Assembly: GCF_900566085.1 (NCBI RefSeq)
Contig: NZ_UPHT01000073.1
Span: 1-64,000 of the forward strand
Origin: Mycobacterium attenuatum
GTDB taxonomy: Bacteria > Actinomycetota > Actinomycetes > Mycobacteriales > Mycobacteriaceae
Direction: 5' to 3'
Length of the DNA: 64,000 nt
Shown here: positions 1-10,353 of the stretch, in pieces
Numbering within the stretch: the stretch's first letter is position 1
How the letters are laid out: each line of letters begins with the position of its first letter
Position numbers and translations under genes: made by a program
The notes under the pieces: model-generated
Databases searched by the model: none
Told to the model about the DNA's origin: nothing
Seen by the model: only the letters and a program-made list of their open reading frames with translations

Positions 1-1044
1 ACAGCAACGGCGGTGGTGCACCCCTTGCCCGACGGTTCCCGGCTGATCTTGGTTGCCGACACGACGCAGACCACCCAGGTGACCCGTCAGCTGCGTCAGC
101 TGATGATCGCTGCCGGGCTGGCAACCCTGGCGGTGGCGGCAATGCTGCTGGTTGCGGTCAGCCGCACGGCGCTGCGCCCGTTGGACCGGCTCACCGCGCT
201 TGCCAAGGACATCACCACCGGCGATCGCGGCCGTCGACTCCGTCCAGATCGCGCTGATACCGAATTGGGCAGGGCCGCAATTGCTTTCGATGGAATGCTG
301 GACGCATTGGAAGCTTCTGAGCTGCAGGCCCGGCGCGCCGCGGAAGCGGCGCAGCGAGCCGAGAGCGCGACCCGGCAATTCCTCGTTGACGCCGCCCATG
401 AGTTGCGCACCCCGATTGCCGGAATCCAGGCCGCCGCCGAACAACTGGCGACCAGCGCCGGCCAGCACGAGGCCGATTCCGTCGCGCGCGGTCAGTACCG
501 CCGCGCGAGCCTATTGCTCACGGATGCCCGCCGGGCCGGCCGTCTGGTTGCCGACATGCTGGACCTGAGCCGTATCGATGCCGGGCTCTCGCTGGATGCG
601 CACGACACCGACCTGGGTGCCATTGTCGACGCCGAAGTGCAACGGGCCGCCATGCTGGCCCCGAACCTCGCGGTGACCCGGGCGGGCCTGGCCGCAATGA
701 CGATTGCGGCGGACCCTACGCGGGTGGCGCAGATACTGTCTAATCTGCTTGACAATGCCCGAAAATATACCCCGGCGGGTGGCTCCATCACCGTCGACCT
801 CAGCGTCGGTGACGGGGCAGCCGAGGTCACCGTCACAGACACCGGCCCCGGTATTCCCGGTGACGAGCGCTACCGGATCTTCGAACGCCTGGTACGGCTG
901 GACGCCGGACGCGCCCGTGACCACGGGGGCGCTGGCCTGGGCTTGCCCATCGCCCGGGCGCTGGCCCGCGCGCACGGCGGTGATCTGGTCTGCCTGCCGC
1001 ACGACGACGGCGCCCGGTTCCGGCTGACCTTGCCTACGGGATGA
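1..1044 (+). CDS. Sensor histidine kinase, 3' part (5' end outside window)
   Basis: This is the C-terminal part of a two-component sensor kinase; the frame is open to the window edge, so the true start lies upstream. The visible part has one membrane helix (about residues 31-50 counted from the first in-frame GTG at 13), then a HAMP-like linker and a HisKA dimerisation helix with the H-box AAHELRTP, whose phosphoacceptor His is near residue 129. The HATPase domain follows, with an N-box (LLDNARKYTP), a G1 box (DTGPGI) and a G2 box (GGAGLGLPIA). The enzyme should autophosphorylate and pass phosphate to a response regulator, probably encoded upstream. The domain assignment is firm; the signal sensed cannot be told from this fragment. 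Confidence 0.93.
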   Translation, partial: TATAVVHPLPDGSRLILVADTTQTTQVTRQLRQLMIAAGLATLAVAAMLLVAVSRTALRPLDRLTALAKDITTGDRGRRLRPDRADTELGRAAIAFDGMLDALEASELQARRAAEAAQRAESATRQFLVDAAHELRTPIAGIQAAAEQLATSAGQHEADSVARGQYRRASLLLTDARRAGRLVADMLDLSRIDAGLSLDAHDTDLGAIVDAEVQRAAMLAPNLAVTRAGLAAMTIAADPTRVAQILSNLLDNARKYTPAGGSITVDLSVGDGAAEVTVTDTGPGIPGDERYRIFERLVRLDAGRARDHGGAGLGLPIARALARAHGGDLVCLPHDDGARFRLTLPTG

Positions 1045-1156
1045 TCTGCAATTCACAATGCCAATGCCGGCGGGCAAGCTTTCCCAAAATCGCTGCGCCG
1101 TACGGGTATCACGTCAGGCGCAAAGGCTGGTGCACCTCCGATCCGGCAGGAGACGG

Positions 1157-1573
1157 CTAATCGGCGCTGCTTGCCGGGAGCAGTTCGGTGATGAGTGCGT
1201 GGACGCGTGCGACGATGTCGTCGCGGATGGTCCGCACGACATCCAGGGACTGGCCGGCGGGATCGTCGAGTTTCCAGTCGCGGTAGGACACTGCGGCAAA
1301 GTGTGGACAGGTGTCGCCGCAGCCCATGGTGATGACAACATCGCTGCTATGCACAGCCTGCGGGGTGAGCACCGTGGGGGTTGCCGCGGTCAGGTCGATG
1401 CCCACTTCGGCCATCGCGGCGACGGCGACCGGATTGATCCGGTCGGCGGGTTCGGTTCCGGCCGAACGGACTTGGATGCGGCCCTCGGAGAGCTGGGTCA
1501 GTAGCGCGGCGGCCATCTGGGAGCGGCCGGCGTTGTGGACGCAAACGAACAGGACGCTAGGCATGGCGCTCAT
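1157..1573 (-). CDS. arsC: Arsenate reductase, low-molecular-weight phosphatase type
   Basis: This protein of about 138 residues reduces arsenate to arsenite in the cytoplasm so that the adjacent permease can expel it. The N-terminus holds the phosphatase-like loop CVHNAGR (C-X5-R), the catalytic signature of the LMW-PTPase fold. Further conserved cysteines (GCGDTC) are candidates for the redox relay. The start was taken at the ATG at 1573 because it overlaps the acr3 stop as ATGA, indicating translational coupling; an ATG at 1564 is the alternative. It is the last gene of the arsR-acr3-arsC operon. In M. tuberculosis the equivalent activities are fused in one protein (Rv2643); here they are separate genes. 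Confidence 0.92.
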   Translation of the reverse strand: MSAMPSVLFVCVHNAGRSQMAAALLTQLSEGRIQVRSAGTEPADRINPVAVAAMAEVGIDLTAATPTVLTPQAVHSSDVVITMGCGDTCPHFAAVSYRDWKLDDPAGQSLDVVRTIRDDIVARVHALITELLPASSAD

Positions 1574-2673
1574 CCGGTCGGGCCGTGCGACGGACAAGTC
1601 TGCGGTGACGGGAAGAGGCGCGACCGCAGCGGCAGCGAGACGTAGACCAGGGAAACCAGGACCGGCACCTCAATTAGCGGCCCGACGACGCCAGCCAGCG
1701 CTTCACCGGACGTGGCGCCGTACGTGGCGATAGCCACAGCGATGGCAAGTTCGAAGTTGTTGCCGGCGGCGGTGAACGCCAGCGTGGTGGTCCGCGCATA
1801 CCCGAGCCGCAGCGTCAGGCCCAAGGCGTAGCCGCCGGCCCACATGATGGCGAAGTAGCCCAACAGCGGCAGCGCGATACGCGTGACGTCCCAGGGCCGG
1901 CTGATGATCTGATCGCCTTGCAGGGCAAAGAGAATCACGATCGTGAACAGCAGCCCGTTAAGTCCCCACGGGCCGAGCCGTGGCAGCAGCCGGGTTTCGT
2001 ACCAGCACCGGCCCTTGGCGCGTTCTCCAAGGCGTCGGGTCAGATACCCGGCGGCCAGCGGGATGCCGAGAAAGATCAGGACCGACTTGGCGATCTGCGA
2101 CGCCGAGACCTCGATGCCCGATGTCGGCACCCCGAGCCAGCCGGGCAGCACCGATAGATAAAACCAGCCCAGGGCGGCGAACATGGCGACCTGGAACATC
2201 GAGTTCAGGGCGACGAGAACGGCGGCGGCTTCCCGGTCCCCGTGAGCCAGGTCGTTCCACACGATCACCATGGCGATGCAGCGGGCCAGCCCGACGATGA
2301 TCAGGCCAGTGCGGTAATGGGGCAGGTCCGGCAGCAGCAGCCAAGCAAGGGCGAACATGATCGCGGGGCCGGCCACCCAGTTGAGCATCAGCGAACTCGT
2401 CAGCAGCCGGTGATCGGCCAGTACGGTGTCGAGCCGGTCGTAGCGAATCTTGGCCAGCACCGGATACATCATGATCAGAAGTCCCGCGGCAATGGGCAAC
2501 GAGATCCCGTCGACCTGCACGGCGCTCAACAGCCCTCCCAGACCAGGGACCAACCGCCCCAGCGTCAGACCCGCGGTCATGGCCAACGCGATCCACACCG
2601 GCAAGAACCTGTCCAGCCGGGAAAGCGTGGAACGCCGCGCCACCGCCGGCGCGCCGGTCGTCGTTGCGGTCAT
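1570..2673 (-). CDS. acr3: Arsenite efflux permease, ACR3 family
   Basis: A 367-residue polytopic membrane protein with about ten hydrophobic segments, of the ACR3 (bile-acid/arsenite transporter) family, which exports arsenite using the proton-motive force. The family's essential cysteine is visible in the segment GLARCIAMVIVWNDLA. The start ATG at 2673 overlaps the arsR stop by four bases, and the stop overlaps the arsC start, so the three genes form one tight operon reading leftward. Length and motif fit a complete ACR3. Regulation is expected through the ArsR encoded just upstream. Confidence 0.93.
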   Translation of the reverse strand: MTATTTGAPAVARRSTLSRLDRFLPVWIALAMTAGLTLGRLVPGLGGLLSAVQVDGISLPIAAGLLIMMYPVLAKIRYDRLDTVLADHRLLTSSLMLNWVAGPAIMFALAWLLLPDLPHYRTGLIIVGLARCIAMVIVWNDLAHGDREAAAVLVALNSMFQVAMFAALGWFYLSVLPGWLGVPTSGIEVSASQIAKSVLIFLGIPLAAGYLTRRLGERAKGRCWYETRLLPRLGPWGLNGLLFTIVILFALQGDQIISRPWDVTRIALPLLGYFAIMWAGGYALGLTLRLGYARTTTLAFTAAGNNFELAIAVAIATYGATSGEALAGVVGPLIEVPVLVSLVYVSLPLRSRLFPSPQTCPSHGPTG

Positions 2674-3047
2674 CGGGCGGTCCCGGCCAACCCGGCGAGC
2701 AGCGTCGAAAGTTCGTCGAGCGCTTCGGGCACCACCGAGTAATAGACCCAGCTGCCGCGGCGGCTCGAGGTCACCAACCCGGATTCCCGCAGCACCTTGA
2801 GGTGATGCGAGATGGTTGGCTGACCGACCCCGAGAGCGCCCAGCCCGACGGTGATGTCACACACGCAGGCCTGCCCCCCGGCGTAGCTGGCCACCGCGGA
2901 GAGCAGCCGTAGCCGCACCGGGTCGGACAGGGCCTTGAACCGGGCCGCCGTCCCGGCCGCGGCCGGGCCGCTTAGCGGTTGCGACAGGAGCGGCCTTTCC
3001 TCGCAGCACCGCTCATCAAGATCGGTATCGAGGTGCTGATTCGACAT
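2670..3047 (-). CDS. arsR: ArsR/SmtB-family arsenic-responsive repressor
   Basis: A 125-residue winged-helix repressor, first gene of the operon with acr3 and arsC. It has the ArsR helix-turn-helix (LKALSDPVRLRLL through QPTISHHLKVLRESGLV) and a wing (RRGSWVYY). Candidate metalloid ligands are the cysteines in ACVCDI beside the DNA-reading helix and the vicinal pair near the N-terminus (ERCCEE). A perfect 8-bp inverted repeat four bases upstream of its start codon is the likely operator, giving autorepression relieved by arsenite or antimonite. It resembles M. tuberculosis Rv2642. Family assignment is certain; the exact inducer is inferred from the neighbours. Confidence 0.93.
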   Translation of the reverse strand: MSNQHLDTDLDERCCEERPLLSQPLSGPAAAGTAARFKALSDPVRLRLLSAVASYAGGQACVCDITVGLGALGVGQPTISHHLKVLRESGLVTSSRRGSWVYYSVVPEALDELSTLLAGLAGTAR

Positions 3048-3050
3048 TCA

Positions 3051-3070
3051 TCGATATTGACAAATATCGA
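3051..3070. promoter_or_regulatory. Probable ArsR operator upstream of the arsR-acr3-arsC operon
   Basis: Perfect inverted repeat TCGATATT-GACA-AATATCGA lying immediately before the arsR start codon. Size, spacing and AT-rich arms match ArsR/SmtB-family operators, and its position would block transcription of the operon. No other function is visible in the 128-bp gap between arsR and the cadI-like gene. Confidence 0.72.
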
Positions 3071-3175
3071 ATCAGTGGGCAACACCTGGCGGTCGAATGC
3101 TCATCGAGCGGGCCGCAGGCGCGTGGGCCGCCCCAGTTTTGGAGGTGCACATCCGTTGCGGTCACTACAGGCAGG

Positions 3176-3661
3176 TCAGCAGCATGTTGCCGGCACGGTT
3201 GCCGATGACACGTCGGCGTCAGCGGTGGCTTGGGCGCCGCAGCAGGTAGCTTGCCCTTCGGCAGAGTCGGGGTGGACCGGACCGGCGCCGAAGGTATCGG
3301 AGTCGGCCAGCACGGTGTAGACCTCCCAGCGCTCACCGTTGGGGCCGGTGACCCAAACCTTGTCCTGGGTGGCGAAACAGCAGGTGGTGCCCATTTCCTC
3401 GGCGGTCAACATGCCCGCCTGGGTCAGTCGCGCGATCTCGGCACGCACCGTGTCGGTGGAATCGACCTCGACGCCTAGATGATTGAGACTGCCGGCGGCG
3501 CCGGGGTTTTCCAGCAGCACGAGTTTCAGCGGCGGGTCGGCGATCACGAAGTTGGCGTAGCCGGGCTTAACCTTAGCCGGTTGGACTCCAAAAAGCTTGG
3601 AATAAAACGTGATTGCGCTCTGCAAGCTATCGACGTTGAGCGCGAGCTGGACACGCGACAT
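3176..3661 (-). CDS. cadI: CadI/ArsI-like vicinal-oxygen-chelate protein (possible organoarsenical C-As lyase)
   Basis: A 161-residue single-domain glyoxalase/dioxygenase-fold protein close to M. tuberculosis CadI (Rv2641). It shares the family start MSRVQLALNV, the LNHLGVEV segment and the ERWEVY segment; Gln5, the His of NHLG and the Glu of WEVY match the metal ligands of ArsI C-As lyases. The vicinal cysteines in TTCCF correspond to the arsenical-binding pair of ArsI. The C-terminal tail carries extra Cys-Cys pairs and the protein ends in CC, suggesting additional metal binding. The start was taken at ATG 3661 by family similarity, not at the upstream in-frame codon. It is transcribed divergently from the second arsR, across a gap with palindromes. 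CadI is known as cadmium-induced; the lyase role here is inferred. Confidence 0.87.
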   Translation of the reverse strand: MSRVQLALNVDSLQSAITFYSKLFGVQPAKVKPGYANFVIADPPLKLVLLENPGAAGSLNHLGVEVDSTDTVRAEIARLTQAGMLTAEEMGTTCCFATQDKVWVTGPNGERWEVYTVLADSDTFGAGPVHPDSAEGQATCCGAQATADADVSSATVPATCC

Positions 3662-3688
3662 GGCAAGACCTCCAACTAGTGAGACATA

Positions 3689-3733
3689 TATCAAAATCGA
3701 TTTTCAGGATGCCACCTTTTTGATAAATGTCAA
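3689..3733. promoter_or_regulatory. Palindromic operator cluster between the divergent cadI and arsR2 genes
   Basis: The 94-bp divergent gap holds three nested symmetry elements: a perfect 12-bp palindrome AAAATCGATTTT (3693-3704), paired arms TATCAAAA (3689-3696) and TTTTGATA (3718-3725), and TTGA-N6-TCAA (3720-3733). The last has the form of SmtB/ArsR sites. The region is AT-rich compared with the flanking genes. It probably controls both divergent promoters through the ArsR encoded to the right. Confidence 0.62.
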
Positions 3734-3755
3734 GAAATCTGGCACGGTGGGAGTC

Positions 3756-4115
3756 ATGCCCAAAGCATTGCCCGTGATCGACATCTCCAACCCGGTGTGC
3801 TGTGCCCCGATTGCTGCCGGGCCGATGAGCGACGCCGACGCCCTGGCCGTCGCGTTGCGACTCAAGGCGCTAGCTGATCCCGCACGGGTCAAGATCATGT
3901 CGTATCTGTACAGCTCCGCCGCTGGCGAGGAGACCGGCGGCGAGCTGGCCGCGGTCCTGGACCTCTCGGACGGGACGGTCAGCCATCACCTGACCCAGTT
4001 GCGCAAAGCGGGCCTGGTCGTCTCGGATCGCCGCGGCATGCACGTCTTTCATCGCGCTCACCCGCAGGCCTTGCCGGCGTTGTGCGCGGTGCTGGATCCG
4101 CGCTGCTGTCAGTAA
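3756..4115 (+). CDS. Second ArsR/SmtB-family repressor (Rv2640c-like)
   Basis: A 119-residue winged-helix regulator that begins at ATG 3756 (MPKALPVIDIS), the start expected from the M. tuberculosis Rv2640c-type family. The HTH reads LKALADPARVKIM through GTVSHHLTQLRKAGLV, followed by the wing DRRGMHVFH. Candidate metal ligands are the N-terminal VCCAP pair and the C-terminal RCCQ pair; cysteines at both ends suggest a sensing site different from that of the first ArsR. It reads away from the cadI-like gene and probably represses it. The gene set here matches the Rv2640c-Rv2643 arsenic locus of M. tuberculosis but sits next to mutA. Confidence 0.9.
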   Translation: MPKALPVIDISNPVCCAPIAAGPMSDADALAVALRLKALADPARVKIMSYLYSSAAGEETGGELAAVLDLSDGTVSHHLTQLRKAGLVVSDRRGMHVFHRAHPQALPALCAVLDPRCCQ

Positions 4116-4137
4116 CGGCGACGCGCTGGCGATCCGC

Positions 4138-4905
4138 TTATTGCTGCGACACCGCGGCCTCAGCGAGGGGCTCGCCGCATACTGGCGCAGCCCGGCGGTG
4201 CTGGCGTCGATAGTGGCGGATCTCGAAGATCAGGCCCGCCATGCCGAGCGTGCCCGTGCAGACCCAAACCAACGTCAGCAGAGGGCTGCCATCGCCGGCG
4301 AGCGCGTTGCCCAGGATCACCACCGCGGCGGTGCCGGGGAGCAGGCCGGCCAGTGTCGCCCACATGTAGGGCATGACCCGCACGGCTGAAGCGCCGGCGG
4401 CATAGTTGATCGCCGCGAAGGGCACCGCGGGAATCAACCGCAACGACAAAATGGACAGCCAACCGCGCTCTCGCAGACGCTCGTCTAGCCGGAAAATCGC
4501 GCGGCGGCGTACCAAGCGGTCGAGCCGCCATCCGGTCGCCCGTACCAGCAGCATCGCGATCACCGCACTGGCCGTGCTAGCGATCACCGCGATCAGCGCG
4601 CCGACCAGCGGCCCGAACAGCAGACCCGCGGCCACGGTGAACGCGGTACGCGGGAACGGCGGCACCGTGACGACGATGTGCGCCACCAGGAAGGCCAGCG
4701 GCAACCAGGGGCCTACCGATGTGGCCCAATCCCGCAGCTGCATCGCGGTGGGCAGCCGGACCAGCAGCGCTACCAGCACCAAGACTGTGATTCCCGCCGC
4801 CGTGCCCACCATCCGCGGCAGCGACAGCTGGCGTGCGGCCGCACCGAGCGCGATAGCAATACCGCGCACCGTATCGGTGGTTTTGCACATGGCGGGAGCC
4901 GTCAC
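4138..4905 (-). CDS. VTT/DedA-domain membrane protein (Rv1491c-like)
   Basis: An integral membrane protein of about 255 residues in the TVP38/TMEM64 (VTT, DedA-related) family. It contains the family segment VPPFPRTAFTVAAGLLFG followed by a Gly-rich helix, and a second motif RLIPAVPFAAINYAAG typical of the re-entrant loop of VTT proteins. About five to six hydrophobic segments are visible. Members are linked to lipid scrambling or membrane homeostasis; the substrate here is unknown. The GTG at 4905 was chosen because it matches the N-terminus of the M. tuberculosis homologue; ATG 4890 is an alternative. It is divergent from mutA, as in M. tuberculosis, which marks where the conserved backbone resumes after the arsenic genes. 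Confidence 0.85.
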   Translation of the reverse strand: MTAPAMCKTTDTVRGIAIALGAAARQLSLPRMVGTAAGITVLVLVALLVRLPTAMQLRDWATSVGPWLPLAFLVAHIVVTVPPFPRTAFTVAAGLLFGPLVGALIAVIASTASAVIAMLLVRATGWRLDRLVRRRAIFRLDERLRERGWLSILSLRLIPAVPFAAINYAAGASAVRVMPYMWATLAGLLPGTAAVVILGNALAGDGSPLLTLVWVCTGTLGMAGLIFEIRHYRRQHRRAAPVCGEPLAEAAVSQQ

Positions 4906-5096
4906 GCCTATCAAGGGTACGGGTCGAAGATGAATATCGGCGTTTCGCCAGCGTGGCGTTTCCTGTCGCTCACGCATGCATGCCGGCCTGGCGGGCCACC
5001 TCGCCACCGTTGTGACGGGCGTCATCAATTAGCCTTATTAGTTACGCGGCGGTCTCGGATCAACCACGTCAATTGCTGCGGAAATAGGAGCAGTCG

Positions 5097-6962
5097 GTGT
5101 CCATTGATGTACCCGGGCTCGCCGACCTAGAACAGGTTCGCGAGCGTTGGCGCAGCGCGGTTGCCGGTGTGCTTTCCAAATCCAGCCGCCGTGACGCCGC
5201 CGATTTGGCCGATCGTCCCGAGCGGCTACTGGACACCCCGACCTATGACGGGTTCGCAATCCGCGCCCTCTATACCGCGTTCGACGAGCTGCCCGAGCCG
5301 TCCCTGCCCGGCCAATGGCCCTATGTGCGCGGCGGCGACGCGCTGCGGGATGTGAATTCCGGCTGGAAGGTCGCCGAGTCCTTTCCGCCCCCACTCGCGA
5401 CAACGCCCGATGATGCCAACGCCGCCCTCCTGGGTGCGCTCGGCGAGGGGGTGAGCGCGCTGCTGATCAGGGCGGGCGCCGGCGGCGTGGCCCCGCAGGA
5501 GCTCGGAAAACTGCTTGCCGGCGTGTACCTGCACCTGGCGCCGGTGATCCTGGATGCGGGGGCCGACTACCCGGCAGCCTGCGACGCCGTGCTTGCGCTG
5601 GTCGCCGAGCTGGACGCCGACCAGCGCGCCACGATGGCGATCGACCTGGGCGGCGACCCGCTGACAGCCTCGTTCAGCGGCCGCCCTGCCCCGGCAGTCG
5701 AGGATGTCGTTGCGGTCGCCACGCGGGTGGCCGCAACGAAGGGTGTGCGGGCCATCACTGTCGATGGACCAGCGTTTCACAACCGGGGCGCCACCGCGGC
5801 CTGGGAACTCGCGGGAACCGTCGCTGCCGCGGTCGCATACCTTCGACTGCTCACCGAATCCGGGCTCCCGGTCGGCAAGGCATTGCGGCAGATCAGCCTG
5901 CGGCTGGCCGCCGATGACGACCAGTTCATGACGCTGGCCAAGATGCGGGCCGTCCGTCAGCTGTGGGCCCGCGTCGCCGACGTCGCCGGAGACCCGGACG
6001 GCGGTGCGGTGACCGTGCACGCGGAGACGTCGCTGCCGATGATGACTCAGCGAGATCCGTGGGTGAACATGCTGCGCTGCACGCTGGCTGCCTTCGGGGC
6101 AGGTGTCGGCGGGGCAGACACGGTGCTGGTGCAGCCGTTCGATGTGGCGATCCCCGGCGGGTTTCCCGGCACCCCGCACAGCTTCGCGCGCCGCATCGCC
6201 CGCAATACCCAGCTGCTGCTGCTGGAGGAATCGCATGTGGGCCGGGTGCTGGATCCGGCCGGTGGGTCGTGGTTCGTCGAGGACCTCACCGAACAACTGG
6301 CCCAGCGGGCGTGGCAGCATTTCCAGTCCATCGAGGCGCACGGCGGTTTCGTCGCCGCGCATGACTATCTGGCCGGGCGCATCGCCGAGCTTGCCGCACG
6401 CCGCACCGACGACATTGCGCATCGCCGCCTGGCGATCACCGGCGTCAACGAATTTCCGAATCTTGAGGAACCCCCACTGCCACAGGGCGATTCGCTATGC
6501 GCCGCCGAAACCCTGGTGCGCTATGCGGCGGGGTTCGAAGCGCTGCGCGACCGCTCGGACAGATTTCTGGCCCGCACCGGCTCACGACCGCAGACGCTGT
6601 TGCTGCCGTTGGGTCCGCTGGCCGAGCACAACATCCGCACGACCTTCGCGGTCAACCTGCTGGCCTCCGGTGGCATCGAGGCGCTCAACCCCGGTACAGT
6701 CGACGCGGCCCGTGTGGCAAACGTGGTGGCAGAGGCGGGATCGCCGACAGTGGCGGTGATCTGCGGTACCGACAATCGCTACCGGGACGAGGCCGTCGAA
6801 GTGGCGCGGGCCGCAAGAGGCGCCGGGATAGGGCGCGTCTACCTGGCCGGATCCCAAACAGGGCTGCAAGACTCGCCGGCCGACGGTCCCGATGAGTTCT
6901 TGACCGCAAAAATCAATGCGCTGGAAGCGCTTTCGAACCTGCTCACTCGGTTGGGGGCCTAG
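5097..6962 (+). CDS. mutA: Methylmalonyl-CoA mutase small (beta) subunit
   Basis: The 621-residue small subunit of adenosylcobalamin-dependent methylmalonyl-CoA mutase. It pairs with MutB to interconvert succinyl-CoA and methylmalonyl-CoA, supplying methylmalonyl units for methyl-branched lipids and consuming propionyl-CoA. The TIM-barrel part contains [23 protein letters not shown] and [18 protein letters not shown], diagnostic of the family. The C-terminal cobalamin-like domain lacks the DXHXXG cobalamin-binding signature, as expected for the non-catalytic subunit. The start is GTG 5097 (MSIDVPGL), matching M. tuberculosis MutA. The stop is followed two bases later by the mutB start, so the two are co-translated. 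It supplies precursor to the Pks5 enzymes encoded further right. Confidence 0.97.
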   Translation: MSIDVPGLADLEQVRERWRSAVAGVLSKSSRRDAADLADRPERLLDTPTYDGFAIRALYTAFDELPEPSLPGQWPYVRGGDALRDVNSGWKVAESFPPPLATTPDDANAALLGALGEGVSALLIRAGAGGVAPQELGKLLAGVYLHLAPVILDAGADYPAACDAVLALVAELDADQRATMAIDLGGDPLTASFSGRPAPAVEDVVAVATRVAATKGVRAITVDGPAFHNRGATAAWELAGTVAAAVAYLRLLTESGLPVGKALRQISLRLAADDDQFMTLAKMRAVRQLWARVADVAGDPDGGAVTVHAETSLPMMTQRDPWVNMLRCTLAAFGAGVGGADTVLVQPFDVAIPGGFPGTPHSFARRIARNTQLLLLEESHVGRVLDPAGGSWFVEDLTEQLAQRAWQHFQSIEAHGGFVAAHDYLAGRIAELAARRTDDIAHRRLAITGVNEFPNLEEPPLPQGDSLCAAETLVRYAAGFEALRDRSDRFLARTGSRPQTLLLPLGPLAEHNIRTTFAVNLLASGGIEALNPGTVDAARVANVVAEAGSPTVAVICGTDNRYRDEAVEVARAARGAGIGRVYLAGSQTGLQDSPADGPDEFLTAKINALEALSNLLTRLGA

Positions 6963-6964
6963 CG

Positions 6965-9217
<2,253 letters not shown>

Positions 9218-9240
9218 TGGCCGGCACCATCCTTCCCGCG

Positions 9241-9292
9241 AGCGTAACGTCATGGCGAAATCGAGCTCGATTTCTCGCCGTGGCGTTACGTT
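9241..9292. repeat. Imperfect 52-bp palindrome at the mutB/meaB junction
   Basis: A long imperfect inverted repeat centred on TCGAGCTCGA (9261-9270). The left arm AGCGTAACGTCATGGCGA pairs with the right arm TCGCCGTGGCGTTACGTT apart from a few substitutions and a two-base bulge. The transcript could form a stable hairpin. The element spans the first candidate ATG of meaB (9252). It may be a REP- or MITE-like mobile palindrome, or a post-mutB terminator or attenuator; a second copy was not seen in this window. Confidence 0.7.
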
Positions 9293-10289
9293 CGGCGCCT
9301 GCGACGAGGCGCGCCCGGTGACCCCCGAGCAACTGGCGCAGGCCATCCGTACCGGTGACCGCGCCGCGCTGCCGCGCGCCATCACCCTGCTGGAGTCCAC
9401 CCGCAAAGATCACCGGGAGCAGGCACAACAGCTGCTGCTGGCCGTGCTGCCGGATTCCGGCAAGGCACACCGCATCGGTATCACCGGCGTCCCCGGGGTA
9501 GGTAAGTCCACCGCTATCGAGGCGCTCGGGATGTATCTGATCGAGCAGGGGCACAGGGTGGCGGTGCTGGCCGTCGACCCGTCGTCGACGCGCACCGGCG
9601 GCTCGATTCTGGGCGACAAGACGCGGATGGCGCGACTGGCCATGCACCCGGACGCCTACATCCGGCCCTCGCCCACCTCGGGAACCTTGGGGGGAGTAGC
9701 AAAGGCCACCCGGGAAACGGTCGTCCTGCTGGAGGCAGCCGGTTTCGACGTGATCATGATCGAAACGGTCGGCGTCGGCCAGTCCGAAGTCGCGGTCGCC
9801 AACATGGTCGACACCTTCGTCCTGTTGACGCTGGCGCGTGCCGGCGACCAGTTGCAGGGCATCAAAAAAGGTGTGCTGGAGCTCGCCGACGTCGTGGTGG
9901 TCAACAAGGCCGACGGCCAACATCTGCGCGATGCACGGATAGCCGCCCGGGAGCTGTCCGCTGCGATGAGATTGATCCATCCTCGCGAAACACTATGGCT
10001 ACCACCGGTTCTCACTATGAGCGCAGTCGAGGGCGCCGGATTGACCGCATTGTGGGAAACCATCGAGCGACATCGCCGGGTGCTCACCGAGGCCGGCGAG
10101 TTCGAAGCCCGCCGTCGTGAGCAGCAGGTCGACTGGACGTGGCAGCTGGTCCGCGACGCGGTGCTGGACCGGGTGTTGTCGCATCCGGAGGTGCGCAAGA
10201 TCCGCTGTGATGTGGAGTGCCAGGTCCGGGCCGGCGAGCTGACCCCGGCGTTGGCGGCCCAGCAAATACTCCAGGCGGCATCGTCCTAA
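9252..10289 (+). CDS. meaB: MeaB-family GTPase, methylmalonyl-CoA mutase chaperone
   Basis: A P-loop GTPase of the MeaB/ArgK family that gates cofactor loading and protects methylmalonyl-CoA mutase. It shows the Walker A motif GVPGVGKS, the segment VDPSSTRTGGSILGDKTRM, the base-recognition motif NKAD, and the C-terminal dimerisation region (QVDWTWQLVRDAVLDRV). It corresponds to M. tuberculosis Rv1496. The start is uncertain: ATG 9252 lies inside a long palindrome, whereas GTG 9318 has a GAGG eight bases upstream and gives a 323-residue protein closer to the usual N-terminus. It follows mutB by 34 bases (100 to the later start), consistent with one operon. Confidence 0.94.
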   Translation: MAKSSSISRRGVTFGACDEARPVTPEQLAQAIRTGDRAALPRAITLLESTRKDHREQAQQLLLAVLPDSGKAHRIGITGVPGVGKSTAIEALGMYLIEQGHRVAVLAVDPSSTRTGGSILGDKTRMARLAMHPDAYIRPSPTSGTLGGVAKATRETVVLLEAAGFDVIMIETVGVGQSEVAVANMVDTFVLLTLARAGDQLQGIKKGVLELADVVVVNKADGQHLRDARIAARELSAAMRLIHPRETLWLPPVLTMSAVEGAGLTALWETIERHRRVLTEAGEFEARRREQQVDWTWQLVRDAVLDRVLSHPEVRKIRCDVECQVRAGELTPALAAQQILQAASS

Positions 10290-10353
10290 CGGAACGGTAA
10301 ATTTCATTGCGGTTTGACATTGGCCTCTGTGAAATCCAAGTAAATTCAAAGGT

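Noticed and set aside
5226-6422. Long antiparallel frame inside mutA (398 codons)
   Set aside because: High-GC shadow frame opposite a clearly conserved gene. The same applies to 7541-8698 and 52584-53933.
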